Assembly (NCBI GenBank): GCA_020719725.1
Contig: DYPU01000007.1
Coordinates: forward strand, 1 to 51,680
DNA from: Anaerolinea sp.
GTDB lineage: Bacteria; Chloroflexota; Anaerolineae; Anaerolineales; Villigracilaceae
DNA length: 51,680 nt
Direction: 5' to 3'
Shown here piece after piece: positions 42,355-51,608 of the stretch. Made by a program: the position numbers and the translations under genes. The notes below the pieces were generated by a model that was not told where the DNA came from, ran no database searches, and saw only the letters and a program-made list of their open reading frames with translations. Within the stretch, counting starts at the first letter, position 1, and the number at the start of each line of letters is the position of its first letter.

Positions 42355-43923
42355 TTAGGCCAGAGCAGCAGGCCGGGCCTGCCGCCAGGCTTCGGACTGA
42401 GTGGCGATTTCATAAGAGCGGCTGGCGCGCAAAATAACGTCTTCCGAGAAATCGGGGCCAAGCAATTGAATACCGATTGGCAGACCTTCGCTATCCATGC
42501 CAGCCGGGATGGAAATGCCTGGAATGCCAGCATGGTTGCCGGGCACGGTAAATTGATCCGCATATTGCATCAGCACGGAATCGCCATACAGGCCGCCAAC
42601 CGGAAAAGCGGCGGTGGGGGTGGTAGGCGTTAAGAGTAAATCTACCTGATCGAAGGCTTCGTCAAAATCACGCCGGATGAGAGATCGTACCCGTAAAGAC
42701 CGGTTGTAATATTGTTCACTATATTGAGCCGCCGAAACGTACATCCCCATCAAAATTCGCAGCTTGGGTTGAAGTCCAAAGGCTTCGCCGCGTGATTGGC
42801 GATACATGGCGCGTAAATCTTGGGGTTGGGCGGGGGTGCGGTAGCCATATTTGACACCGTCGAAGCGGTGCAGGTTGGAAGCAGCTTCGACCCGCGAAAT
42901 AACAAAATAAGTCGGAATGCCATAGCGGGTGTGCGGCATGGCAACGTTTTCGACAATTTCTGCGCCCAGGCCCGCCAGGCGTTGGGCGGCATCGAGCACG
43001 GCGTTCTTCATCAGGGCGGGCACAGGCTGGGTTTCAAATTGGCCGTTTTCGGCATTAAAATAAGTGATTTCAAAGTATTCGGGCGAAAGGCCAATTCGCA
43101 ATCCTTTGACACCCTTTTCCAATTCGGCGAGATAATCTGGCACGGGCACAGTGGCAGCAGTGGCGTCTCGCGGGTCTGGGCCAGCAATCACCTTGAGCAT
43201 TAGTGCAGCGTCAGTCACATTGCGCGTCAGGGGGCCGGGACAATCGAGCGAGGAGCCGAACGCAATTAGCCCGTAGCGCGAAACCCGCCCGTAGGTGGGT
43301 TTTAGCCCAACAACGCCACAAAACGCGGCAGGCTGCCGAATAGACCCCGCCGTATCTGTGCCAAGCGAGAGCGGGCTTTCGTAAGCGGCCACCGAAGCTG
43401 CCGAGCCACCCGAAGAGCCTCCCGGCACACGCGAGGTATCCCAGGGGTTGCGCGGAGCCGGTTGAAAGGCCGAAGATTCATTGGATGATCCAAAAGTAAA
43501 TTCATCGAGATTAACTTTCCCCAAGACCAATGCCCCGGCCTGCTCCATGCGTTCGACCGAGGTGGCCGTATACGGCGCGATAAAATTCGCCAAGATTTTT
43601 GAAGCAGCCGTGGAAGGGGTTCCATCAACGCAAAAAATATCCTTGACCGTGAGCGGAACCCCCGCCAGGGGGCCAGGGTCTTGACCCGCGGCGATTTTGG
43701 CATCGACAGCCTGGGCCTGGGCCTGGGCGCGTTCGGCGGTGAGGGTGATGAAGGCATGAACTTGATCTGGTTCACGGGCGGGGTCGCCATTCAAAGCGCC
43801 AGGACAGCCATCGACCCGGCGAATATGGTCGAGGTGAGCTACGAGCACGTCCACAGCGCAGGTTTCGCCCCGACGAATTTTTTCGGCAATTTCAAAGGCA
43901 GAAAGTTCGATGAGTTGGCTCAT
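42355..43923 (-). CDS. gatA: Amidotransferase subunit A
   Basis: Amidase-signature enzyme, 522 residues, nearest GatA, which releases ammonia from glutamine for transamidation of Glu-tRNA(Gln)/Asp-tRNA(Asn). The Ser-cisSer-Lys triad is visible: Lys in GVPLTVKDIF, Ser in the PGGSSGGSAASVA glycine-rich loop, and the nucleophile in DTAGSIRQPAAFCG. KPTYGRVSRYGLIAFGSSLD is typical of GatA. gatC lies five bases upstream. gatB is not in the window. A general amidase is the alternative, but the gatC neighbour makes GatA much more likely. Confidence 0.92.
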   Translation of the reverse strand: MSQLIELSAFEIAEKIRRGETCAVDVLVAHLDHIRRVDGCPGALNGDPAREPDQVHAFITLTAERAQAQAQAVDAKIAAGQDPGPLAGVPLTVKDIFCVDGTPSTAASKILANFIAPYTATSVERMEQAGALVLGKVNLDEFTFGSSNESSAFQPAPRNPWDTSRVPGGSSGGSAASVAAYESPLSLGTDTAGSIRQPAAFCGVVGLKPTYGRVSRYGLIAFGSSLDCPGPLTRNVTDAALMLKVIAGPDPRDATAATVPVPDYLAELEKGVKGLRIGLSPEYFEITYFNAENGQFETQPVPALMKNAVLDAAQRLAGLGAEIVENVAMPHTRYGIPTYFVISRVEAASNLHRFDGVKYGYRTPAQPQDLRAMYRQSRGEAFGLQPKLRILMGMYVSAAQYSEQYYNRSLRVRSLIRRDFDEAFDQVDLLLTPTTPTAAFPVGGLYGDSVLMQYADQFTVPGNHAGIPGISIPAGMDSEGLPIGIQLLGPDFSEDVILRASRSYEIATQSEAWRQARPAALA

Positions 43924-43928
43924 GGCGT

Positions 43929-44252
43929 TTAATCTAATTTTTGGGTGGGGATTTCAGGGACGACGATATAGCCTTCGTCGGTTTCAGGTGCGCCAGACAG
44001 TAATTTGGCCGGGTTGGGGTGCGGGTGGCATTGATCTGGACGCAAGCCAGGCGAACTGACCGGGGTGTAGGGAACACCATGCGAGGCAATTGGCGTGTCT
44101 GGGTCAAGCGGAATACGCGTCAGTTCGTCGATAGATTTGAGTTGATTGTTGAGCTGTTTGCGAATATATTCCGCTTCATTGGGGGTAAGTTCCAGCGCGG
44201 CCAATTCAACCAGCCGGACAAACACTTCGGAGGTAATTTGTTCTTCGTTCAT
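43929..44252 (-). CDS. gatC: Amidotransferase subunit C
   Basis: A 107-residue protein with the GatC layout: an N-terminal helical part (VRLVELAALELTPNEAEYIRKQLNNQLKSIDELTRI) and an extended tail that wraps GatA, ending EGYIVVPEIPTQKLD. I chose the ATG at 44252, which overlaps the cysH stop as ATGA; a longer reading to 44348 would be inside cysH. GatC stabilises the GatCAB complex. Its coupling to cysH is unusual. Confidence 0.9.
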   Translation of the reverse strand: MNEEQITSEVFVRLVELAALELTPNEAEYIRKQLNNQLKSIDELTRIPLDPDTPIASHGVPYTPVSSPGLRPDQCHPHPNPAKLLSGAPETDEGYIVVPEIPTQKLD

Positions 44253-45019
44253 CGGGTTTCTTCCTGGTTCGAGGTGAGAATAAATCCTTGCAACAAAGTG
44301 GAGTTTTTGGGGCCATCCTGATTGAACATTTCGGTATGCAGGCCGCACTCAGTTTTTTCTTTGCCCGCCCAACGACCAGCGCGTTCATCTTCTCCCACGA
44401 TTACGGCGCGAGTGCAGGGCTTACAGCCAATGCTGCGATAGCCTTTTTCATACAGCGGATGGGAGGGCAGGTTATATTCGCGGATGTACTCATGCACGTT
44501 CTGACGAGTCCAATTGAGCAGCGGGTTAATTTTGATCAGCCCCTCCCGCTCCAATTCCAAGATTTGAGCCGATTGGCGAGTGGCGGTCTGGTCACGGCGA
44601 ATGCCGCTGATCCAGGCCCGGACAGTTTTCATGGCCTTTTGCATGGGCTGAACTTTACGCAGGTAACAGCACAAATCAGGGTCATGCTCGTACAAATCGC
44701 GGCCAAAACGGCTTAGAAAGGTTTTCCATTGACCGTCTACATACAGGTTTTGAATTTTTAGGCCCAATTCACGCTGTAATTGCTCTCGGAACATGAGCGT
44801 TTCCCAAAAGTGATAGCCGGTATCCAAAAAGAAGATTAGCATTTCGGGGTCAATTTTGGAGACCATGTGCAAAAGCGGCACACTTTGAGTTTGAAATGAG
44901 GAGCTAACCGCAATTTGGGGAGAGAAGGTTTCAATCGCCCAGGCAATAATTTGCTGTGGAGATTGATCTTCTAATTTCTTTGAAAGTTGTTTAATTTCAA
45001 GGGAAGTAAAGGCGCTCAT
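44249..45019 (-). CDS. cysH: Adenylyl-sulfate reductase (CysH family)
   Basis: Reduces adenosine 5'-phosphosulfate to sulfite in assimilatory sulfate reduction, 256 residues. The ATP-sulfurylase-like P-loop region is SSSFQTQSVPLLHM, with FLDTGYHFWET after it. The paired cysteines Cys117-Cys118 (DLCCYLRK) and Cys199/Cys202 (GCKPC) are the [4Fe-4S] ligands that mark APS reductases and are absent from PAPS reductases. The catalytic Cys225 is in the C-terminal KTECGLH. No other cys genes are in the window. It shares an ATGA overlap with gatC and has a near-consensus promoter upstream. Confidence 0.93.
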   Translation of the reverse strand: MSAFTSLEIKQLSKKLEDQSPQQIIAWAIETFSPQIAVSSSFQTQSVPLLHMVSKIDPEMLIFFLDTGYHFWETLMFREQLQRELGLKIQNLYVDGQWKTFLSRFGRDLYEHDPDLCCYLRKVQPMQKAMKTVRAWISGIRRDQTATRQSAQILELEREGLIKINPLLNWTRQNVHEYIREYNLPSHPLYEKGYRSIGCKPCTRAVIVGEDERAGRWAGKEKTECGLHTEMFNQDGPKNSTLLQGFILTSNQEETR

Positions 45020-45046
45020 AATGAATGACCACTAAGGGTTTTTGCC

Positions 45047-45074
45047 AGTATATCCCAGATTATTTGGCTGTCAA
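45047..45074 (-). promoter_or_regulatory. Promoter of cysH-gat run
   Basis: TTGACA (45074-45069), 16-base spacer, TATACT (45052-45047) on the minus strand, close before the cysH start at 45019. Its -35 lies only about ten bases from the -10 of the divergent promoter. Confidence 0.75.
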
Positions 45075-45080
45075 GCAACG

Positions 45081-45089
45081 TGCTATAAT
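45081..45089 (+). promoter_or_regulatory. Extended -10 promoter of acyl-CoA dehydrogenase
   Basis: TGCTATAAT: consensus hexamer (45084-45089) with the TGN extension and no good -35. A GGAGG ribosome binding site follows before the ATG at 45122. It partly overlaps the divergent cysH promoter region. Confidence 0.6.
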
Positions 45090-45121
45090 TTCAGCATCTG
45101 CCTAAATTACGGAGGAAACCG

Positions 45122-46291
45122 ATGAGTGAACTAGCAATTTTTCCCTTAACCAGCGAACACAAAATGCTGAGAGATGCCGCACGCGACTTTGCCCGCAAAG
45201 AAATTGCACCCATTGCCGCCGAGTTTGACGAAAGCGGCGAATTCCCATACAAAACAATAAAAAAAATGGGCGAGATGGGCTTTATGGGGATCGAAGTGCC
45301 GGAAAACTACGGTGGGGCCGGGATGGATACGCTGGCTTATGTGCTGGCGTTGGAAGAAATCTGCAAGGTGGATGCTTCCCATGGCGTCATCATGTCGGTC
45401 AATAACTCACTCTATTGTCATGGCCTTTTAAAATTCGGGACTGAAGAACAGAAACAGCGTTTTGTCAGCCCTGTGGCCTCCGGCCAGGTCATCGGCGCCT
45501 ATTCGCTAACCGAGCCGATGTCTGGTTCGGATGCGGGGACGATAAAAACTCGCGCGGTACGCGCCGGGGATGAGTATATTATCAATGGCCGCAAATCATG
45601 GGTGACGAGCGGCCCGGTAGCTGAATTTGTGGTGCTATTTGCGATGACCGACCCGCAGCAGGGTCACAAAGGCGTTAGCGCTTTCTTAATCGACACCAAG
45701 CAGCCGGGCTTTGTGCGCGGGAAAAAAGAACCCAAGCTAGGCATTCGCGCCTCGGCGACCAGCGAACTGCTCTTTGAAGACTACCGCTGCCCTATCGAAA
45801 ATCGTCTGGGCGCAGAGGGCGAGGGTTTCAAGATTGCAATGACTGTGCTCGATGCCGGGCGCATTGGGATTGCTTCGCAAGCGCTCGGAATTGCTGAAGC
45901 GGCCTACGAAGCGGCCAGGCAATATGCGGGTGAACGCGAAGCGTTTGGGCAAAAAATCGGCCAATTCCAGGGGACTGGTTTCAAAATCGCAGATATGAAG
46001 ACTCGTATCGAGGCTTCACGTCTGCTTATCTATAATGCGGCGCTAGCAAAAGAAAAAACCAAACATAACGGCGGGCGCTATTCACAAGAGGCCGCCATGG
46101 CAAAATTATTTGCATCTGAAACCGCCATGTTTGTGGCCCATCAGGCAGTACAAATCCACGGTGGCATGGGCTACAGTAAGGAATTACCCGTGGAGCGTTA
46201 TTTCCGCGATGCAAAAATAACCGAAATATATGAAGGAACCAGCGAAATCCAGCGTATGGTGATTTCAAGAGCCGAAATGGGCTTACGTTAA
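45122..46291 (+). CDS. Acyl-CoA dehydrogenase
   Basis: FAD-dependent acyl-CoA dehydrogenase, 389 residues, normal length. The family signatures are AYSLTEPMSGSDAGTIKT, with FAD and substrate contacts, WVTSGPVAEF, QALGIAEAAYEAARQYAGEREAFG, VQIHGGMGYSKELPVERYFRDAKI, and the C-terminal YEGTSEIQRMVISRA with the catalytic Glu at the position used by short- and medium-chain enzymes. It oxidises an acyl-CoA to the 2-enoyl-CoA and passes electrons to ETF; no etf or thiolase genes are nearby, so chain length is unclear (short-chain/butyryl type is most likely). GGAGG precedes the ATG. Confidence 0.93.
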   Translation: MSELAIFPLTSEHKMLRDAARDFARKEIAPIAAEFDESGEFPYKTIKKMGEMGFMGIEVPENYGGAGMDTLAYVLALEEICKVDASHGVIMSVNNSLYCHGLLKFGTEEQKQRFVSPVASGQVIGAYSLTEPMSGSDAGTIKTRAVRAGDEYIINGRKSWVTSGPVAEFVVLFAMTDPQQGHKGVSAFLIDTKQPGFVRGKKEPKLGIRASATSELLFEDYRCPIENRLGAEGEGFKIAMTVLDAGRIGIASQALGIAEAAYEAARQYAGEREAFGQKIGQFQGTGFKIADMKTRIEASRLLIYNAALAKEKTKHNGGRYSQEAAMAKLFASETAMFVAHQAVQIHGGMGYSKELPVERYFRDAKITEIYEGTSEIQRMVISRAEMGLR

Positions 46292-46328
46292 GTTTCACCA
46301 ATCCCAACCCAAGAAATTTAGACGCCTT

Positions 46329-49300
46329 ATGGAAATGAAACAACCTTCACCACAAAATAGCGACCAGGTAACACAAAAACAAACAAATTATCTGACCACA
46401 AACACCGACAAAGCGCTTGCAGCTATTGGGGTAATTTTATTATTTGTGGGACAATACATTCTGTCGCAAGCATTTTTTCCGACCGAGGGTTTTGCCATAA
46501 GTCAGTTTTTAAATGGGGTATTGCGATTCGACCTGCCCAATACCGATAATGTCCTGATTGGGTTGTCTAGCTTATTGCCCGGGTGCTTGCTGATAACGTA
46601 TGTTTTTCGTAACCAATTTTGGCCCGATAAAAAAAATACTCAAGGATTAAAAAGCGATTTTTTTCAGCCATCTGAGCTAAAAACTGCCTTGCCCTTCGTG
46701 GTGATTAGTTCGTTGTTCTCATTGATACTATTGGGAACACTTTACGGCCAAGAAAACCACCCAAGCATGAAATTTATTTGGCTAGCGGCCATCATTAGTG
46801 CTTTATTAGCGGCCTGGAGGATAGACCAAAACAAACAGATTAGCCTTTCTCCCAGCATTAAGCGGGTAGATGCGATCTGGATTTTAATAATCCTGATCGT
46901 GGGGTTGGTAGTGGGAGGTTTCAATATCCAGGGCTACCCTCGAGCCTTTATGGGAGATGAGGGAGATTTTTGGGTAACAGCCAGAGATATTGCAAACGGA
47001 ATCTATGTGCCTAATCTTTTCGAATTCGGTGTATATAGCTATCCTATTCTAAGCTCGGTCTGGCAAGCTCTTATTATTAAGATTTTTGGCGCAACACTAT
47101 GGTCGTGGCGATTTTCCAGCCTGGCAGCGGGCGTGTTGGCGCTTATTCCAACTTACTTTTTGGCGCGCGAACTCTATAACCGTAAAGTAGCCGTTATTGG
47201 TAGCTTTTCAATGATTTTTTTGCCTTATTTTCTGGCCTTTGCCAGATTGGGCTACAACAACATCCAGACTCTTTTTCCTATTGTATTGGGAGCGTATTGG
47301 GTTTATCTGGGCATAAAAAGGAATAGTGTAATCTATCTACTATTGGCTGGCATGGCGAGTGGCTTGGGGTTTTACACCTACACAGCCGGTAGAAGCGCCT
47401 TTGTTATCATTGCGTTATTTTTTCTGTTTCTTTCTATCAAAAAAACGCCCCGCAGTTTTGTGCCGCTCATCAAAGCCATGCTCACCATCGGGTTCGGTTT
47501 TATGGTAATAGCGGGGCCTCATCTTTTTTACGGTTTTGTGCATCACCCCGAATCGCTTGAATATAAAATGCGCGAAAGCCTGGTCTTCCAAACCGATTTT
47601 GCGCGCATGTTTTTTAGCGATGCTGAAATTTTTACGGATAAATCATTTTTCTGGAACAATAATTCCATGTTTTTTAACCTGAAAATTGATTCGTTCTTAA
47701 TTCTGCGGGGATTTGCGCGAACACTGTTAAATTTTCAAATTCCAGACCTTACCAGCGAACATTTTATTTTCTCTGCCCTGGCCGGCGCATTTGCCGCCGC
47801 ATTTTATCTGGTAGGATTAGCAGATAGTCTGTATCGCTTTCGGGAACGCAGAAATGCTTTGCTTTTAGCATGGTTCCTGGTTTCAGTGCTGGCCCTGAGC
47901 ACTTTAAATACGTTTCCACCCCGCCATACTCACATGGTTGGTATTATTCCGCTCATTGCCATCTGGATTGGGTATGGGATTGACAGTGTATCTAAAATTT
48001 TCAGCCGATTGATACAGAACACAAAAACCGGAATTCAAACTCAGGTCAGCATTGTTTTGCTATTTATCGTTGGATTTAGCGGCGCGGTAGATTACTTTGT
48101 AAAAGCCGATCAAATTTATCGTCCAAGCTTGGAGCAATTCATAAACTGGGCAGTGCTGTATCAACCAGGCATCAAGGCCTACTATATTTACCAAAACGCA
48201 GAGGAAAGCGAGTTTGTACCGTACATTATTCGGACAAACCTGGCAGAACGCGATTACCAGTCAATTTCGTTTGCTGAATTTCAAAAAGAATCTAAATTAT
48301 TTAGTCAACAAAAAGCCAGCTTTTATTTTCCGCCTCAAATCGCGGCAGATGTATTCAGCCTTGCCGACAAATGGACAACGCCTAGCAAGGTTAAAGTATG
48401 GAATCGTGAAGGAGACATTATCGGCGGCGCTGTTGCCAACTTTGATGTATCCTTTTTCCCGCCCACTGACTTTGGGAAGATTTTGCTACAATCATTTCCT
48501 CCTTATCTGATTGCGGTTATTTCCTTCTTGCTTATTTCGATTGTGGGCTTAATTTTCGTCAAAAAACAATATTTTCCAAAACAATTACGAAAATTTGCAA
48601 ATTGGCTTGGGGCAGATGTTTTAGAAGCCCTCGAAGAAACCGTCTTTGAGCAAAAAGAAACAAGGGTATCCCCACTGCCTCGTTTTTTTCAGTCTGTCAG
48701 GCAAAGACTAGCAGAAATTAAACCAAAATTTTCGCCCAAGCAAAAATCGGATGAACCAGAACCAGTTCAAATTACTGAACAAACCATCGCGATCGTTCCG
48801 CCAACCCACACCGAAGAAACAGCACGAACAGCCGCCTCTGGCCGATTCATCGAGGTTGAATTTCGGTTAAAAATTAATCTCGACCAAAAGTCAAACAGGC
48901 AGGAAACGTTCAAGCAAACTCTAACTACGCTCTGGCAAAAAACTCACGATTTATTTACGCGTGTTGCTTCTGCGGTTGGAAAGACAAAAGAACTGGCATG
49001 GGAAGAGATCGCCCTGTCTCAAGCCTTTTTGGTTGTTACCGCAAGCGCCCTGGCGTTGATGGGTCAGTACCTTCTCAGCCATCAGCATCCCGTGGCAGGG
49101 GAAATCTTTTATGGCCTGGGCGCACTCAGCCTGCTGATTTGGCTTTGGAAGCATGGCGGCCAAATCAGCGCATTGATCAAACCGCTGATTATCTCAAGAC
49201 GCGCTGAATGGATACTGGTAGCCGTGATCTTTGCCATTGCGCTTTTTTCGCGTTTTTTCAATGTTGGCAATTTTCCTTACGGCATTGAAGGTGATGAAAG

Positions 49301-51512
49301 TAAGTGGGGCTTGCAAGCGTTCTACTCCACCATTCTGCGCATACCCGAAGGACAATTTCAACATCACTTTCAGGGCCAACCCGTCAGCTTTTACCTGATA
49401 GGCCTTGCCATGCGTTTGTTCGGGATAAACCTGATCAGCCAGCGAATACTAAACGCGGCCCTCAGCAGCATCTCGGTTATGTTGTTCTATTTTCTTCAGC
49501 GCCGAATTACCAACAAACCGGTGGCCCTGCTGGGGACATTGCTCTATGCCTTATCCTTTACTGCCCTAAATGCAGGTCGCCAGGCGTTACATGACACCCA
49601 TATCGAAATATTTATCATATTATCGGCTTATTTCTTAGTTCTGGCCGTTGAAAAACGCAAGGCTTGGTTCTTTTTTCTTACCGGTATTTTCACCGCGCTT
49701 GGCACATTAACCTATGAAACGTTTTATTCCATGATTCCAGCAATATTGCTGTTTCTTGCCTATCTCATCATTCGGCAGCGCGGCGAGCGAAAACAATGGC
49801 TGGGCTTTGCAGTTGCTTTTGCCATTCCCTTATTGGCAGTAACGCCTACGACGCTGGATTATTTCATAAATAGCCGCCAGGGGTATCATTTTGAATATAT
49901 AAGAGCATCATTTTCCCAGTCACACAACCTACTAGAACTATTAGCCCCCTTCATAACAAACTTTAAAGATAGCGTATCGACTCTTTTTGTTCAAGTAACG
50001 TGGACTGATTCACTTCTGCGCTGGGACGGGCCTTTCATTAACCCGTTTTTTGTGCCTTTTTTTCTGATTGGTTTTCTACTTTCTATCTCTCATATTCAAA
50101 AAAACTACAACCTATTCTTAATACTTTGGTTCGTCCTTGGTTATTTTGGATTTGGCACATTCGGAGCAAATTACCCGCGAGTGATGTTTGTTGCCCTTAT
50201 GCCAATTTTTTACTTTGCGGCCACGGGAATTTTTGCCACACTAGCGGCTTTTAAAACCCTACTTCAGAGCATCGTCCCTGAAAAATTTTCCCAATACATC
50301 GCGGTTGGATTTTTGTTATACATCTTCATTGCACTCTCGTTTGACGTTAACGTATTTAGCACTCAGCTATATGATATGGGCGACCGCAAGCAGCGGCGCG
50401 AACTAATCGACACGACACGCACCGCGCTTCGTAATACCGACTTGACCATATTTCCGATTATGCCTGGCAGTAATGATGTGATTGAACAAGAAATCCCGCA
50501 AATCTCAATGGCTGGGTACGAATACACCCATATTTTAGATTTTTCTGGTAGCTATATCATTCCTCCATTCGAAGCAACCTTGGGCAATCTTGGAAAGCTA
50601 CAAGATCAAAAAACAATCAGCATCATCTTCGACAAATCATCCGAAGTGGATTTTAAGCATCGCCAAATAGCTATAGAAACGATCCTTGCCTGCTATCCCA
50701 ATTACACAAAAATAACAGGCGCGTATTTTGATTGGTATACACTCAAAAACCTGGATAGCGCTCTCTGCTACAGCTTGGACGAAGTAAAAATTATCAATCC
50801 CCTGCCAGAAACACAACTCTTGCAATACCAACCCGTAGTATTTGATTGGGAAATAAATCGCCCCGCCGACAAATATCAACTGATCGTTGAAAGGCAGAAT
50901 CCAAAAATTATTTGGGTCGAAGCTGAAACCATCCCCGGAGATGGCTGGTTTCCTGAATCTACCCTCACCTCGGGATTTATTGGCACAGGATTTCTAACCG
51001 ATAATTTCCAGGCCGGGCTGGCAGAAACAGCCGTCAAGATACCAGAAACCGGCCTGTACAATGTTTGGGTTCGAACCTATCGAAGACAAATCAACGACCA
51101 GACAAATTTCATTACCCTTAACAACGGCGAGCCACTAGAGATCGCCACAGCTGGCCAGGAAAGTTTTGGACACTGGATTTGGGAAAAAGTCGAAACTTTG
51201 CCCTTAGCTGAGAATGAACCCCTGACCATCTCGCTTACCCGAACTTATGGGCAAGACGCTCAGTACAGTGTGTTCATTGACACAATTGTTATCACTTCAG
51301 AACCCGACTTTGATCCTTTGCAACAAGATGAATGGGATAATTACTTTAACTCCGGTGTTCTAAGTAACCTGCCCGGCGAAGTTACCTTACCCGGCTTAAC
51401 AAGCGGCAATTATCGCTGGAAAATTATCTTTTATAAAAATAAAGAACTGGTAGATTGGCAAGGTAATATTGGCTTTAGCAGCGATTTTACAAAATTTACC
51501 ATTCAGCCCTAA
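46329..51512 (+). CDS. Giant double GT39-like membrane glycosyltransferase
   Basis: A 1727-residue membrane protein built from two GT-C (GT39/PMT, ArnT-like) modules. Module 1 (about 1-770) has the first-loop acidic motif GDEGDFW near residue 208, then LIIKIFGATLWSWRFSS and many helices, with a soluble loop near 590-710. A charged cytoplasmic linker (about 760-890) follows. Module 2 (about 895-1380) repeats the plan with EGDESKWG near 988 and LIGLAMRLFGINLISQRI. The C-terminal part has an Ig/FN3-like beginning (VVFDWEINRPADKYQLIVER, about 1510), a CBM-like insert starting WVEAETIPGDGW (about 1528-1640), and the rest of the fold (GNYRWKIIFYKNKELVDW). Such enzymes transfer sugars from polyprenyl phosphate outside the cell. 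Composition is more AT-rich than its neighbours. Confidence 0.85.
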   Translation: MEMKQPSPQNSDQVTQKQTNYLTTNTDKALAAIGVILLFVGQYILSQAFFPTEGFAISQFLNGVLRFDLPNTDNVLIGLSSLLPGCLLITYVFRNQFWPDKKNTQGLKSDFFQPSELKTALPFVVISSLFSLILLGTLYGQENHPSMKFIWLAAIISALLAAWRIDQNKQISLSPSIKRVDAIWILIILIVGLVVGGFNIQGYPRAFMGDEGDFWVTARDIANGIYVPNLFEFGVYSYPILSSVWQALIIKIFGATLWSWRFSSLAAGVLALIPTYFLARELYNRKVAVIGSFSMIFLPYFLAFARLGYNNIQTLFPIVLGAYWVYLGIKRNSVIYLLLAGMASGLGFYTYTAGRSAFVIIALFFLFLSIKKTPRSFVPLIKAMLTIGFGFMVIAGPHLFYGFVHHPESLEYKMRESLVFQTDFARMFFSDAEIFTDKSFFWNNNSMFFNLKIDSFLILRGFARTLLNFQIPDLTSEHFIFSALAGAFAAAFYLVGLADSLYRFRERRNALLLAWFLVSVLALSTLNTFPPRHTHMVGIIPLIAIWIGYGIDSVSKIFSRLIQNTKTGIQTQVSIVLLFIVGFSGAVDYFVKADQIYRPSLEQFINWAVLYQPGIKAYYIYQNAEESEFVPYIIRTNLAERDYQSISFAEFQKESKLFSQQKASFYFPPQIAADVFSLADKWTTPSKVKVWNREGDIIGGAVANFDVSFFPPTDFGKILLQSFPPYLIAVISFLLISIVGLIFVKKQYFPKQLRKFANWLGADVLEALEETVFEQKETRVSPLPRFFQSVRQRLAEIKPKFSPKQKSDEPEPVQITEQTIAIVPPTHTEETARTAASGRFIEVEFRLKINLDQKSNRQETFKQTLTTLWQKTHDLFTRVASAVGKTKELAWEEIALSQAFLVVTASALALMGQYLLSHQHPVAGEIFYGLGALSLLIWLWKHGGQISALIKPLIISRRAEWILVAVIFAIALFSRFFNVGNFPYGIEGDESKWGLQAFYSTILRIPEGQFQHHFQGQPVSFYLIGLAMRLFGINLISQRILNAALSSISVMLFYFLQRRITNKPVALLGTLLYALSFTALNAGRQALHDTHIEIFIILSAYFLVLAVEKRKAWFFFLTGIFTALGTLTYETFYSMIPAILLFLAYLIIRQRGERKQWLGFAVAFAIPLLAVTPTTLDYFINSRQGYHFEYIRASFSQSHNLLELLAPFITNFKDSVSTLFVQVTWTDSLLRWDGPFINPFFVPFFLIGFLLSISHIQKNYNLFLILWFVLGYFGFGTFGANYPRVMFVALMPIFYFAATGIFATLAAFKTLLQSIVPEKFSQYIAVGFLLYIFIALSFDVNVFSTQLYDMGDRKQRRELIDTTRTALRNTDLTIFPIMPGSNDVIEQEIPQISMAGYEYTHILDFSGSYIIPPFEATLGNLGKLQDQKTISIIFDKSSEVDFKHRQIAIETILACYPNYTKITGAYFDWYTLKNLDSALCYSLDEVKIINPLPETQLLQYQPVVFDWEINRPADKYQLIVERQNPKIIWVEAETIPGDGWFPESTLTSGFIGTGFLTDNFQAGLAETAVKIPETGLYNVWVRTYRRQINDQTNFITLNNGEPLEIATAGQESFGHWIWEKVETLPLAENEPLTISLTRTYGQDAQYSVFIDTIVITSEPDFDPLQQDEWDNYFNSGVLSNLPGEVTLPGLTSGNYRWKIIFYKNKELVDWQGNIGFSSDFTKFTIQP

Positions 51513-51571
51513 AGTACGGCAAACACGCCTGATTACAAAAATAGAGCATTCCGCTTTCCCAAAAACTTACT

Positions 51572-51608
51572 TCTGCCATTGTGTTATAAAAAAAAACACA
51601 ATGGCAGA
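51572..51608. terminator. Hairpin after the giant glycosyltransferase
   Basis: Arms TCTGCCATTGTGTT (51572-51585) and its complement (51595-51608) with an A-rich loop, about 60 bases after the stop. It is a stable stem but lacks a clear U-tract. Nothing else is recognised up to the window end. Confidence 0.55.
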
